Part shown: positions 34,418 through 41,549 of the stretch, in pieces
Position numbering within the stretch: the stretch's first letter is position 1
Layout: each line of letters begins with the position of its first letter
Assembly: GCA_034665305.1 (NCBI GenBank)
Contig: JAXDFZ010000010.1
Span: 248,001 to 312,000, forward strand
Direction: 5' to 3'
Length of the DNA: 64,000 bases
Source: DASXRU01 sp034665305
GTDB taxonomy: Bacteria > Acidobacteriota > Blastocatellia > Pyrinomonadales > Pyrinomonadaceae
Notes under the pieces: model-generated
Told to the model about the DNA's origin: nothing
The model's input: only the letters and a program-made list of their open reading frames with translations
The model's database searches: none
Translations under genes and position numbers: made by a program

Positions 34418-34501
34418 TGGCGGAGGCGGCAGGAGTCGAACCTGCACACGCACTGCGCGACGGTTTAGCAAACCGTTGCCATACCGTTAGGCGACGCCTC
34501 C
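34418..34501 (-). tRNA. tRNA-Ser(GCT)
   Basis: Acceptor GGAGGCG/CGCCTCC, G73, CCA; anticodon loop TTGCTAA gives GCU; long variable arm GCGCAGTGCG as expected for Ser. Confidence 0.95.
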
Positions 34502-34597
34502 GTCGAATTCGGATTTCGGATTGCAGAATGCAGATTCGCCGGGGCAATCGATGGTATATGCTAATTCGCATTCTGAAATCTGCATTCCGAAATCGGC

Positions 34598-34685
34598 TGG
34601 CGGAAGGCTAGGGAGTCGAACCCTACACGGTCTAATCCGCCACAGTTTTCAAGACTGTTTGACTCACTCTACTGTCGGGCCTTCC
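34598..34685 (-). tRNA. tRNA-Ser(TGA), second copy
   Basis: Acceptor GGAAGGC/GCCTTCC, G73, CCA; anticodon loop CTTGAAA gives UGA; long variable arm. It differs clearly from Ser(TGA) at 26913, so the array adds a divergent isoacceptor. Confidence 0.93.
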
Positions 34686-34699
34686 AAAACTTGTCAGGA

Positions 34700-34785
34700 C
34701 CGCCGGCGGTAGCAGGCGGTTTAGCTTGGCGAGAACGAATGCTGATGTGCAACGATCAACCCCCCGCTACCGCAGGTGGTTCTGA
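34700..34785. repeat. CCGCCGGCGGTAGC-type inverted repeat
   Basis: GACCGCCGGCGGTAGCAGGC on the left and CCCGCTACCGCAGGTGGTTC on the right are complementary. Same family as copies near 30976, 58722 and 60566. Confidence 0.7.
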
Positions 34786-34790
34786 CTTCT

Positions 34791-34834
34791 TGGCAGTGGC
34801 ACTCGGATTTGAACCGAGAATCCTTCGCTTGCAG
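34791..34834 (-). pseudogene. Truncated tRNA (3' half only)
   Basis: On the minus strand a T-arm (TCTCGG TTCAAAT CCGAGT), acceptor strand TGCCACT, G73 and CCA are present. The 5' half is replaced by a GATTGCGG-type repeat beginning near 34835. The variable-arm remnant GCAAGCGAAGG suggests a class II tRNA, possibly Leu. Cannot be functional as a tRNA. Confidence 0.7.
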
Positions 34835-34918
34835 ATTGCAGATTGTGGATCGCAGATTGCGGATGACACAGACAGTCTTTCCAATCCGTATTCTGAAATC
34901 CGCAAATCCGCAATCGAT

Positions 34919-35003
34919 TGGTGCATGTGGTAGGACTCGCACCTACGTAGTCCGAAGACGCCTGATTTACAGTCAGGTGCTTTTGCTGCTCAGCCACACA
35001 TGC
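34919..35003 (-). tRNA. tRNA-Tyr(GTA)
   Basis: Acceptor GCATGTG/CACATGC, A73, CCA; anticodon loop CTGTAAA gives GUA; long variable arm TCTTCGGA. The T loop reads TGCGAGT, with G where U55 is nearly universal. It is the upstream-most tRNA of the array. Confidence 0.9.
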
Positions 35004-35031
35004 AAAATCAAATTCGTTATGCTAAAAAATA

Positions 35032-35157
35032 GATGAAGGCAGAGAGAGACGTACCGCGAATACACTTCGAGGCACACTTCTCCTGAGGATGGCGACGCTC
35101 GGGACTCTCGCAAAGCAACGGCGTCGTCATCCGGAAGGCTCCCTGCCTTCATCAAAG
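35032..35157 (+). ncRNA. Candidate structured RNA next to the tRNA array
   Basis: Seen: closing stem GATGAAGGCAG (35032-35042) with CTGCCTTCATC (35143-35153), perfect 11 bp. An inner stem GGATGGCGACGC (35087-35098) with GCGTCGTCATCC (35121-35132), 12 bp with one G-U. Large asymmetric internal loop (44 and 10 nt). It is immediately followed by a strong plus-strand terminator. No clear plus-strand promoter consensus was found. I could not match it to a known riboswitch or RNA family by eye. Confidence 0.45.
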
Positions 35158-35188
35158 ACTCCAGGCGAACTATTCGCCTGGAGTTTTT
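35158..35188 (+). terminator. Strong intrinsic terminator
   Basis: CTCCAGGCGAA (35159-35169) and TTCGCCTGGAG (35173-35183) form a perfect 11-bp stem with a 3-nt loop, followed by TTTTT on the plus strand. The minus strand has only a broken U-run, so it terminates plus-strand transcription. Confidence 0.8.
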
Positions 35189-35221
35189 GCGCAAATAGGT
35201 ACTTCGATTGTCAAAAAACAA

Positions 35222-35316
35222 AAAGGAGCGGGGCTTTAAGCCTCCCAGGGAAGCTGCCCGCTCCTAACAATTCTCGCGATTTTTCTTTGAGATTTGGGAG
35301 CGGGAGGCCGCTCCCG
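35222..35316. repeat. GGAGCGGG hairpin pair
   Basis: AGGAGCGGGGC...GCCCGCTCCT (35224-35267) and GGGAGCGGGAGGCCGCTCCC (35296-35315) are two adjacent hairpins without U-tracts. Function unknown; probably another mobile palindrome family. Confidence 0.6.
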
Positions 35317-35320
35317 CGAA

Positions 35321-35485
35321 TTATTGCCTGATATAACGGCTATCTATGGACGTCGCTTTTCCGAGTCTGCCGCTAAAAGTATTGACAGGTGACAAGCCCG
35401 GATTGGTCAGCAGACAGACGCCACGCATGGCGCCCGAGGGCTGCCCTTTGGCGGCGTGTTCTGTGTATGTCCTGCTCGTCATCAT
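35321..35485 (-). CDS. Possible 54-residue small protein
   Basis: Seen: from tandem ATGs (35485, 35482) an open frame of 54 codons to TAA. The peptide has KGQPSGAMRGVCLLTNPG in its middle and TFSGRLGKATSIDSRYI near the end. It is basic, has one Cys and no membrane segment. A promoter-like TTGACA-18-TATACA lies 50-80 nt upstream on the same strand, and a purine-rich GAGGTAAGAGAG precedes the start, though not at ideal distance. No family recognised. It lies between the structured RNA and a MITE, transcribed toward the tRNA array. It could equally be a non-coding leader. Confidence 0.35.
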   Translation of the reverse strand: MMTSRTYTEHAAKGQPSGAMRGVCLLTNPGLSPVNTFSGRLGKATSIDSRYIRQ

Positions 35486-35534
35486 AGAAGTTTCTCTCTT
35501 ACCTCGCGTGACATGACCGTCGCGCGAATCGTCT

Positions 35535-35564
35535 TGTATAAGGCAAGACCACCAAACGTGTCAA
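35535..35564 (-). promoter_or_regulatory. Promoter for the small ORF or tRNA-array leader
   Basis: On the minus strand TTGACA (35559-35564) and TATACA (35535-35540) are 18 nt apart. It is the best promoter match upstream of the minus-strand tRNA array, about 530 bp from tRNA-Tyr. Whether it serves the array or only the small ORF is not decidable here. Confidence 0.5.
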
Positions 35565-35580
35565 GCGTTTTCTGAAAAAC

Positions 35581-35867
35581 GGTAGTGCTCCGTTAGTGTG
35601 TTGCTGAGATCAGAGTGGCGCCAAGTCGCAGACGCCGCGACCGTCAAGCTCCGTAGGAGCCGGATGTTTATAGCAACGACCGCGTACTAACGACTCTAGC
35701 TCCGTAGGAGCGAAATGTGAGCCGATAATGTTTCGCTCCTACGGAGCTTACGGCATTTTTTTGGATCGCCCTTTGGCTATAAACATTCGGTCCCTACGGG
35801 ACTGAGAACGTTTTTAGCAAGCAGTCTGTTGGCACGGACAAGAGCAACACACTAACGGAGCAGTACC
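35581..35867. mobile_element. MITE-like element with 25-bp terminal inverted repeats
   Basis: Left TIR 35581-35605 and right TIR 35843-35867 differ by one base and contain GCTCCGTTAGTGTGTTGCT. Inside are nested GCTCCGTAGGAGC and CGGATGTTTATAG motifs with mirrored partners near 35742 and 35781, the same inner family as at 25531-25707. No transposase is encoded. Confidence 0.8.
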
Positions 35868-36002
35868 CTAAAAACAACTTGCGAAACTACTCGGTTGGGT
35901 TCGATAACTTTGAGACCGGTTGAGTTGCCTGCAAAGTTGAAAGCACAAGCGAATGGTTAAGGTTTTTCAAAAGGCGGATACATAGTTGTATAGTCATGCC
36001 CA

Positions 36003-37025
36003 ATGTTGCCTGGATCATTGGTTATCAGAATAATTGTGACCGGTATTAGTTCCGGCCGCACTCTTTTCCCGCGATCGATTCGGCCCTCCTTGCTTTTCTT
36101 TCAGGACGCCGGCGGCTTGCTTTCCCGCCTGGCGCGCTACTTCAACCACGAAATCCAGTTTGGCAACCTCAAGGTTTCGCTCGCTACGTTGCTGCAGGGA
36201 TTTGCAGTTTTGGCGGTGGCGTTTCTGCTGTCGCGGTCCATCAAGAAGATACTGCAGCGGCGCATTGCGAAGCGCGCCTACATCGATCCCGGGATTCGCT
36301 ACACGATTGGCCGATTGGCCCAGTATCTGATCGTCGCGCTCGGAATCATCTTTGCCCTGCAGGCTGCTTTCAATTTGAATCTCGCGGCGCTGGCCGTCGT
36401 TTTCACGGCCCTGTCTTTGGGAATCGGGTTTGGCTTGCAATACATCGCGGCGGACATTGCGTCCGGCTTCATCCTACTGTTTGAACGCCCGGTGCGCATC
36501 GGCGATCGGATCACGATCGGCGAAGACGAAGGCGACGTGCAAAGTATCAACCTGCGCACTACCATAGTTCTGACTAACGATCGCATTTCGATCATCGTTC
36601 CCAACTCCAGATTGATTAGCCAACGCTTGATCAACTGGTCGTACGGCGATCCCCGCGCGCGGCTTTCAATTCCGGTGGGGGTCGCTTACGGGACTGACGT
36701 GGATCTGGTAACCCGGACCCTGTTGTCGGCTGCCGAGGGGATCGACAACGTGTTGACGGATCCCGCGCCCAAAGTGCAGTTCCTTAAGTTCGGTGATTTC
36801 TCGCTGGATTTTAGGCTCATGATTTGGACCAATCGACCGCGCGTGCACGCGCAAATTCGGAGTGACATCAATTATCGTATCGACAAACTGTTTCGGGACG
36901 CCGGGATCGAGATTCCGTTTCCCACTCAGGAATTCCGCTTGCGGGGTGCGTCACTGCACATCGACGCGAACGAAACCCCCGGTGGCGGGAGTGATGACGT
37001 TTCCCGGACACACACTTCGGATTAG
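36003..37025 (+). CDS. MscS-family mechanosensitive channel
   Basis: A small-conductance mechanosensitive channel of the inner membrane, opening under hypo-osmotic stress. Seen: 340 residues. The N-terminal ~60 residues are poorly conserved. Transmembrane helices lie at about 65-85, 105-125 and 130-155. The pore-lining TM3 block is ALSLGIGFGLQYIAADIASG, then FERPVRIGDRITIG opens the beta domain. The C-terminal alpha/beta domain (RLSIPVGVAYGTDVD; EIPFPTQEFRL) is complete. ATG start chosen from the frame; the real start could be a little further in. It stands alone between the MITE region and a tRNA remnant. Confidence 0.9.
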   Translation: MLPGSLVIRIIVTGISSGRTLFPRSIRPSLLFFQDAGGLLSRLARYFNHEIQFGNLKVSLATLLQGFAVLAVAFLLSRSIKKILQRRIAKRAYIDPGIRYTIGRLAQYLIVALGIIFALQAAFNLNLAALAVVFTALSLGIGFGLQYIAADIASGFILLFERPVRIGDRITIGEDEGDVQSINLRTTIVLTNDRISIIVPNSRLISQRLINWSYGDPRARLSIPVGVAYGTDVDLVTRTLLSAAEGIDNVLTDPAPKVQFLKFGDFSLDFRLMIWTNRPRVHAQIRSDINYRIDKLFRDAGIEIPFPTQEFRLRGASLHIDANETPGGGSDDVSRTHTSD

Positions 37026-37078
37026 GCGCGAGATTTGAATGCACTCCGCCGGTTGGGCTACGACCCGGGCGCGTGCCG
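37026..37078 (-). pseudogene. tRNA remnant with internal deletion
   Basis: The minus strand reads GCCCGGGTCGTAGCCCAACC, a typical tRNA 5' half with a D arm, then jumps directly to a T-loop-like ATTCAAATCTCGCGCC without any anticodon arm or CCA. It suggests that the array once extended to about 37.1 kb, past the MscS gene. Confidence 0.5.
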
Positions 37079-37147
37079 TTTTTACGATTAACATTTTAAC
37101 GCGGCTCATTGCGGAAATGATTGACGAAGGTTAGGCTGGCAAAGTAC

Positions 37148-37165
37148 TGAGTGATGCTTCATTCA
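37148..37165. promoter_or_regulatory. Candidate TetR operator (TGAGTGA-n3-TTCATTCA)
   Basis: TGAGTGATGCTTCATTCA is an imperfect palindrome 23 bp before the TetR gene. It resembles the TGAATGA/TTCATTCA operators known for fatty-acid-responsive TetR regulators (FadR/PsrA type). Autoregulation and control of the downstream acyl-CoA synthetase is inferred. Confidence 0.45.
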
Positions 37166-37188
37166 ATTAGACGCACCCCGAACGACCA

Positions 37189-37803
37189 ATGCCTGCAGCC
37201 CGCTCGATAAATTCAGCCCGCGCCCCCGTCGGCGATAAACGCGAAGCGATTCTGCGTGCCGCGACCCGCGTCTTTGCGCGTAACGGATATTTCAATTCCA
37301 AGGTTGCGGACATCGCCAGCGCGGCGGGCGTAGCCGATGGCACCGTCTATCTTTACTTCAAAAGCAAAGAGGAAATACTGCATTCGATCTTCGATCGCAG
37401 TGTGGATACCGCGGTCGCGGATGCGCGCGAGCAATTGGCGAAACTTGAAAACCCGGGAGAAAAACTGCGCCGCATTGCCTGGCTGCACCTGGAACGTCTG
37501 GGAGCCGACCGCGATCTGGCGGTGGTTTTCCAGGTTGAGCTGCGCGGTTCGACGAAGTTCATGGAAGAGTTTTCCGCCGCCGGTTTTGCCGAATACCTGG
37601 GCCTGATTCGCAGCACGTTTGAAGAGGGCCAGCGCGCCGGCGTGTTTCGCAAAGAACTGAACGCCAAAGTGATGGCGAAGATCCTGTTCGGTGCCCTTGA
37701 TGAAATGGCGACGAACTGGATCATCTCAAAACGCCGCTACAAACTGGCGCCGATGGCGGATCAAGTGCTGGACATCTTCCTGAACGGAGTCGCGGCCAAG
37801 TGA
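37189..37803 (+). CDS. TetR/AcrR regulator, FadR-like
   Basis: Seen: 204 residues from ATG. The N-terminal TetR HTH has AILRAATRVFARNGYFNSKV and VADGTVYLYFKSKEEILHSI. The C-terminal ligand domain (70-200) is helical with LERLGADRDLAVVFQVELRG and a terminal FLNGVAAK. Known: this layout matches TetR regulators of fatty-acid degradation, which bind acyl-CoA. The stop overlaps the start of the acyl-CoA synthetase gene by 4 nt (GTGA), so the two are translationally coupled. A candidate operator lies just upstream. Inference: it represses the two-gene operon and is released by long-chain acyl-CoA. Confidence 0.85.
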   Translation: MPAARSINSARAPVGDKREAILRAATRVFARNGYFNSKVADIASAAGVADGTVYLYFKSKEEILHSIFDRSVDTAVADAREQLAKLENPGEKLRRIAWLHLERLGADRDLAVVFQVELRGSTKFMEEFSAAGFAEYLGLIRSTFEEGQRAGVFRKELNAKVMAKILFGALDEMATNWIISKRRYKLAPMADQVLDIFLNGVAAK

Positions 37804-39719
37804 ATTCCTCCTCACCACCCGCGGTGTCCATAGCTCCGGCGCCCGCGCGCGTACCGCTTTATGCCGGCGAGCCCACCACACTGACAGAAGTGTTTCAGCA
37901 CGTGGCCCGAGATCACGCAAAGCCGGACACCATCAATTACAAACGCGACGGCCGCTGGCAACAGATTTCATCTGACGAGATGCTTTTGCGAATTGGTCGA
38001 ATCGCGCTCGGACTTTATTCGCTAGGTGTGCGTCGTGGTGATCGCGTCGCAATCCTTTCCGAGAGCTGTCCCGAATGGGTGCTGGCGGACGGCGGCTGCC
38101 TTTTCGCGGGCGCCGTCGACGTTCCGATTTATCCCACGCTGACGCCTCCTCAGGTGCGTTACATCCTGCGGGATTCAGAAGCGCGCGTCTTATTCATTTC
38201 CCACCCGGCGAAGCTGAGCGAAGTAATGGACGTGCTTCGCGAATGTCCATCACTGGAGCACGTTGTCGTTTTTCACACGCCCGAAACGGCCGCCGCAAAC
38301 AGCGTTCCGGGAACCTCCAGCGATGCCGGCAAACTCGTGCAGCACAGTCTCGCCGAGTTGGAAACACTTGGCGCCGAAGCCGAAAAGCAAAATCCAGATT
38401 CCATATTTGAACTTACCGCGCCTAAGCCGGACGGGCTGGCAACAATAATTTACACGTCGGGCACAACCGGAGAGCCAAAAGGCGTGATGTTAACGCACGC
38501 CAATCTCGTCTCGAACTTGATCGACTGTTCGGAAAAGTTTGAATTTGGCAAGAATGATGTCTCGCTGTCAGTGCTGCCGCTCTCGCATATCTTTGAACGC
38601 CAGGCGATGTACATGTACCTGCACCATGGGATGAGTGTTTTCTTTGCCGAATCGCTGGAGCAGACCGGCGCCAACATGCGCGAAGTTCACCCGACGGTAT
38701 TCGTCGGGGTGCCGCGCATCTTCGAAAAGATTTATGCGCGCATCAAGGATAAAGCTGCGGAGAAAGGGCGAGCGAACAGTGCCTTACTTAATTGGGCGGT
38801 TGAAGTTGGAAAAGCCCACGCCCGCCTGGTGGCGAATCACCAAAAAGTGTCTCCGGTGTTGGCGTTGAAAAATAAGCTGGCCTCGAGCCTCGTATTCACC
38901 AAATGGCGGCAGGGCATGGGCGGCCGCATTCGGATTTTTGTTTCCGGCGGCGCGGCGCTCTCCGAAGAAATAGGCTACATCTTTTCCGGAGCGGGCCTTC
39001 CCATCGTGCAGGGATACGGGTTAACGGAAACTGCGCCGGTGATTACCGCCTCGACGCTGGAGGACAACCGGATCGGCACGGTGGGCCAGCCCATTCGCAA
39101 TGTGGCAGTACGTCTGGCCGCCGATGGCGAGATCGAAACGCGCGGACCGAATGTGATGCAGGGTTACTGGCGCAAGCCGGAACAGACGCGTGAAGTTTTC
39201 ACCGAAGATGGTTGGTTCAAGACCGGCGATATTGGAAAAATCGATGGCGACGGTTTTCTGACGATCACCGATCGCAAAAAAGAACTATTGAAAACTTCCG
39301 GCGGCAAGTACATCGCGCCGCAGCCGATCGAGCAATTGATCAAGGGCTCGCGCTTTGTCAATCAGGTGGTGCTGCTGGGAAACGCGCGCAAGTTCCCGGC
39401 CGCACTGATCGTGCCTGATTGGGAGCGGCTGGAGTCATACGCCAAACTGAAAGGCATTGACGCCAAAACTCATGAAGAGCTTTGCCGCCACCCGCGGATT
39501 ATTGATCTGTTCGAGCGACAAATTGCGGCGCTGACTCCGGACCTGGCCCAGTACGAGCGCGTAAAACGCATCGTGCTGTTGCCGCACGAGATGACTATCG
39601 AAAGCGGAGAGCTGACTCCAACCTTGAAAGTCAAACGCCGCGTGATCGATGAAAAGTATCGGGACTTGATTGATCGTCTTTACGAGGATGCCGAACGCAC
39701 CGCCCCCACGGGAAATTGA
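37800..39719 (+). CDS. Long-chain acyl-CoA synthetase (AMP-forming)
   Basis: Activates fatty acids to acyl-CoA via an acyl-adenylate. Seen: 639 residues, GTG start overlapping the TetR stop. The AMP-binding signature IIYTSGTTGEPKGVMLTH is near residue 218. Further blocks: SVLPLSHIFER, VSGGAALSEEIGYIF, GYGLTETAPVI, GWFKTGDIGKIDGDGFL and the C-terminal hinge DRKKELLKTSGGKYIAPQPIE. The length and FAT-like block fit the FadD15/long-chain (ACSL-like) branch rather than short-chain ligases. It probably provides acyl-CoAs for beta-oxidation. Cytosolic or membrane-associated; no signal peptide. Confidence 0.92.
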   Translation: MNSSSPPAVSIAPAPARVPLYAGEPTTLTEVFQHVARDHAKPDTINYKRDGRWQQISSDEMLLRIGRIALGLYSLGVRRGDRVAILSESCPEWVLADGGCLFAGAVDVPIYPTLTPPQVRYILRDSEARVLFISHPAKLSEVMDVLRECPSLEHVVVFHTPETAAANSVPGTSSDAGKLVQHSLAELETLGAEAEKQNPDSIFELTAPKPDGLATIIYTSGTTGEPKGVMLTHANLVSNLIDCSEKFEFGKNDVSLSVLPLSHIFERQAMYMYLHHGMSVFFAESLEQTGANMREVHPTVFVGVPRIFEKIYARIKDKAAEKGRANSALLNWAVEVGKAHARLVANHQKVSPVLALKNKLASSLVFTKWRQGMGGRIRIFVSGGAALSEEIGYIFSGAGLPIVQGYGLTETAPVITASTLEDNRIGTVGQPIRNVAVRLAADGEIETRGPNVMQGYWRKPEQTREVFTEDGWFKTGDIGKIDGDGFLTITDRKKELLKTSGGKYIAPQPIEQLIKGSRFVNQVVLLGNARKFPAALIVPDWERLESYAKLKGIDAKTHEELCRHPRIIDLFERQIAALTPDLAQYERVKRIVLLPHEMTIESGELTPTLKVKRRVIDEKYRDLIDRLYEDAERTAPTGN

Positions 39720-39748
39720 TATCAGCGAAAACTTGAAGCGGGTTTACT

Positions 39749-40459
39749 TCACCTGGATGCAACCGCGTAACCGGGCAGGGGACCGGTTGGGACGTTGAGT
39801 TTGAACGCATCCAGGATTCTTTCCGCAGCTTCTTTCGCGGCCTGTTTCAAAGCATATTCGGAATAGACGGAGCTGCCCTGTGAACCGGGGATGCGCCCGA
39901 GCACGCCGCCTTGTCCCGTTCGGTTGATCCGCTGGTAGGTCCGGCCCGACGCCTTTACCTTGGCGGTCACGGGACTGAGGATGGTGAAACGAATATACAA
40001 ATCCTGAGGAGCCTGGGTGCTGGAGCCGCGGCCGCTGTCGAATGAATCGCTTCCCAGTTGCAGCCAGACCACGTAAGTTTCCTTTTCAGCCTTAGCTCTT
40101 TTGATCGCGTCGGCATGGTTTATTTCGCTCGTCGCGATGTCTACTTTCAGCAAGGGCGATTTTCGCAGCGCGTCGCCGCAAGTATCGCGAATCGTCCCCG
40201 AAAGATAATAAGGAATCCGCGAAAACGCGTTCTGTTCTTCGACCGCTATCACCAGGGATGTACGCGTATCTGCCAGTGGCTTATCCGGTTTCTTTTCCAC
40301 GGTCTTGGGGCCGGAGATGGTCGGGACGGTTGTCGTGCGAGCAGGCGAACGGCGTCCGGATTGGGCTTGAGCGGTTGCCGCCAACAAGAAGACAGATACT
40401 GTTAAGATGGCCGCGCCGGCGAGATACCCGCGCGCCGGGCTGGAAATCGAAGGTTGCAT
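39749..40459 (-). CDS. Secreted protein of unknown function
   Basis: Seen: 236 residues. A signal peptide (AGAAILTVSVFLLAATAQAQS) is followed by a Ser/Arg/Thr/Pro-rich stretch (35-65). The globular part has SLVIAVEEQNAFSRIPYYLSG, YVVWLQLGSDSF and LYIRFTILSPVTAKVKASGR, suggesting an alpha/beta domain. The end is a helix KQAAKEAAERILDAFKL. No named family recognised. The pattern of a periplasmic domain that senses or processes something with EEQN/ATSEINHADAI is reminiscent of uncharacterised acidobacterial proteins. Single gene, convergent with the acyl-CoA synthetase and followed upstream by tandem AT-rich repeats. Function unknown. Confidence 0.65.
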   Translation of the reverse strand: MQPSISSPARGYLAGAAILTVSVFLLAATAQAQSGRRSPARTTTVPTISGPKTVEKKPDKPLADTRTSLVIAVEEQNAFSRIPYYLSGTIRDTCGDALRKSPLLKVDIATSEINHADAIKRAKAEKETYVVWLQLGSDSFDSGRGSSTQAPQDLYIRFTILSPVTAKVKASGRTYQRINRTGQGGVLGRIPGSQGSSVYSEYALKQAAKEAAERILDAFKLNVPTGPLPGYAVASR

Positions 40460-40541
40460 TGTTGTACCTCGCGCCTTAGACGCATCTTATCATCATTAAG
40501 ATCGCCGGGAGCATCGTTTGAAAAGCGGTGAATGGTAAATA

Positions 40542-40730
40542 GTGAATAGTAAATAGTGAATGGTAAATCGTAAATGGCACACGTTCGTATACGTTTGACC
40601 ATTTACCATTTACCCACGTTAGGTCTAAGTGAATAGTAAATAGTGAATGGTAAATCGTAAATGGCACACGTTCGTATACGTTTAACCATTTACCATTTAC
40701 CATTTACCATTTACCCACGTTAGGTCTAAC
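40542..40730. repeat. Two tandem copies of an ~87-102 bp AT-rich unit
   Basis: Copy A 40542-40628 and copy B 40629-40730 are nearly identical. Copy B has two extra CCATTTA units. Each contains GTAAATCGTAAATGGCACAC, TTCGTATACG and ends CCCACGTTAGGTCTAA. Each is internally an inverted repeat (AATGGTAAA with TTTACCATT). It lies just before the FNR-like gene. Confidence 0.9.
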
Positions 40731-40741
40731 TGAACTCTCTT

Positions 40742-41440
40742 ATGGAAAAGCAAAACACACCGCTCGTGATCACAGACATCCGCGATCAGGCGCGCGACGT
40801 GCGCGCGTTTGATCTGTTGCCGGTAAATGCCACGGATGGTCACGGCATTTCATTCATTCCTGGCCAAGTGGCGATGTTGCAAGTTGAGGGGGAGCCCCCG
40901 GCTTACTTCGCGTTCGCCGGCGCGCCGGAAGACAGGGAACTCGAAATCCTGGTCAAGCGCACGATCGGGGCCAGCGTTTTGATTTACGAAATGGAACGAG
41001 GCGCGCGACTTGATTTGATTGGCGTGGCCGGTCACGGGTTTCCGCTCGATCCGCTCAAGGGTAAGGATCTGGTGTTTGTTGCGATGGGTACTGGAGTTGC
41101 GCCGTTGCGTTCAGTCTTGCGTCACGTACTGAATCGCAAGCAGGATTTTGGAAAGCTGGTTGTGCTTTATGGAGCGCGCACGCCCGACGATTTTTGCTAT
41201 CGGGATGAGACGGAAAGTTGGGAGGCAGCCGGCGTGGAATTGCGCCAGGTGATCTCGCGTCCCGATGGCCACGATTGGTCAGGGCCCACGGGTTATGTAC
41301 AGTCGCTGCTCGATCATGTGCTACCCGATCTGGCTGCGCCGGTGGCGCTGGTTTGCGGCTCGCGCGAGATGATCGCGCAAACCCGCGACCGCTTGCAGCA
41401 GATGGGATTCGCGCCGGAAGATATCCTCACAAATTACTAA
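40742..41440 (+). CDS. FNR-like FAD/NAD(P)H oxidoreductase
   Basis: Seen: 232 residues from ATG. The FAD-binding beta-barrel (residues 1-100) has FIPGQVAMLQVEG and YFAFAGAPED. The NAD(P)-binding half has LVFVAMGTGVAPLRSVLRH (near 107-125), VVLYGARTPDDFCYRDE and VALVCGSREMIAQTRDRLQQMGF with the terminal aromatic Tyr. Known: this compact FNR module occurs in hydrogenase/sulfur reductase gamma subunits and in reductase components. It carries no 2Fe-2S domain. Physiological partner unknown. It could reduce an oxygenase such as BoxA/B, but it is 12 kb from the box genes, so this is only a possibility. Confidence 0.85.
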   Translation: MEKQNTPLVITDIRDQARDVRAFDLLPVNATDGHGISFIPGQVAMLQVEGEPPAYFAFAGAPEDRELEILVKRTIGASVLIYEMERGARLDLIGVAGHGFPLDPLKGKDLVFVAMGTGVAPLRSVLRHVLNRKQDFGKLVVLYGARTPDDFCYRDETESWEAAGVELRQVISRPDGHDWSGPTGYVQSLLDHVLPDLAAPVALVCGSREMIAQTRDRLQQMGFAPEDILTNY

Positions 41441-41460
41441 TCGACTCTCGTTGCTAAGAA

Positions 41461-41548
41461 CAGTTATCCGCAGATTACGCCGATTACGCAGATTGGTATG
41501 AGCTAAAACTATTAACCAATCTGCGCAATCTGTGTAATCTGCGGATGC
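41461..41548. repeat. Inverted repeat between convergent genes
   Basis: ATCCGCAGATTACGCCGATT and ACGCAGATTGGT on the left mirror ACCAATCTGCGCAATCTGTG and TAATCTGCGGAT on the right, with a short centre. Could serve as a bidirectional hairpin terminator. Confidence 0.8.
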
Positions 41549-41549
41549 A

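Noticed and set aside
28360..34917. CRISPR array, because of regularly spaced repeats
   Set aside because: The regular units are tRNA genes and inverted repeats of differing sequence; there are no constant direct repeats with unique spacers and no cas genes.
35032..35157. c-di-GMP (GEMM) riboswitch, because of a GCAAAGC stretch
   Set aside because: The surrounding conserved GEMM bases and a downstream plus-strand gene are missing.
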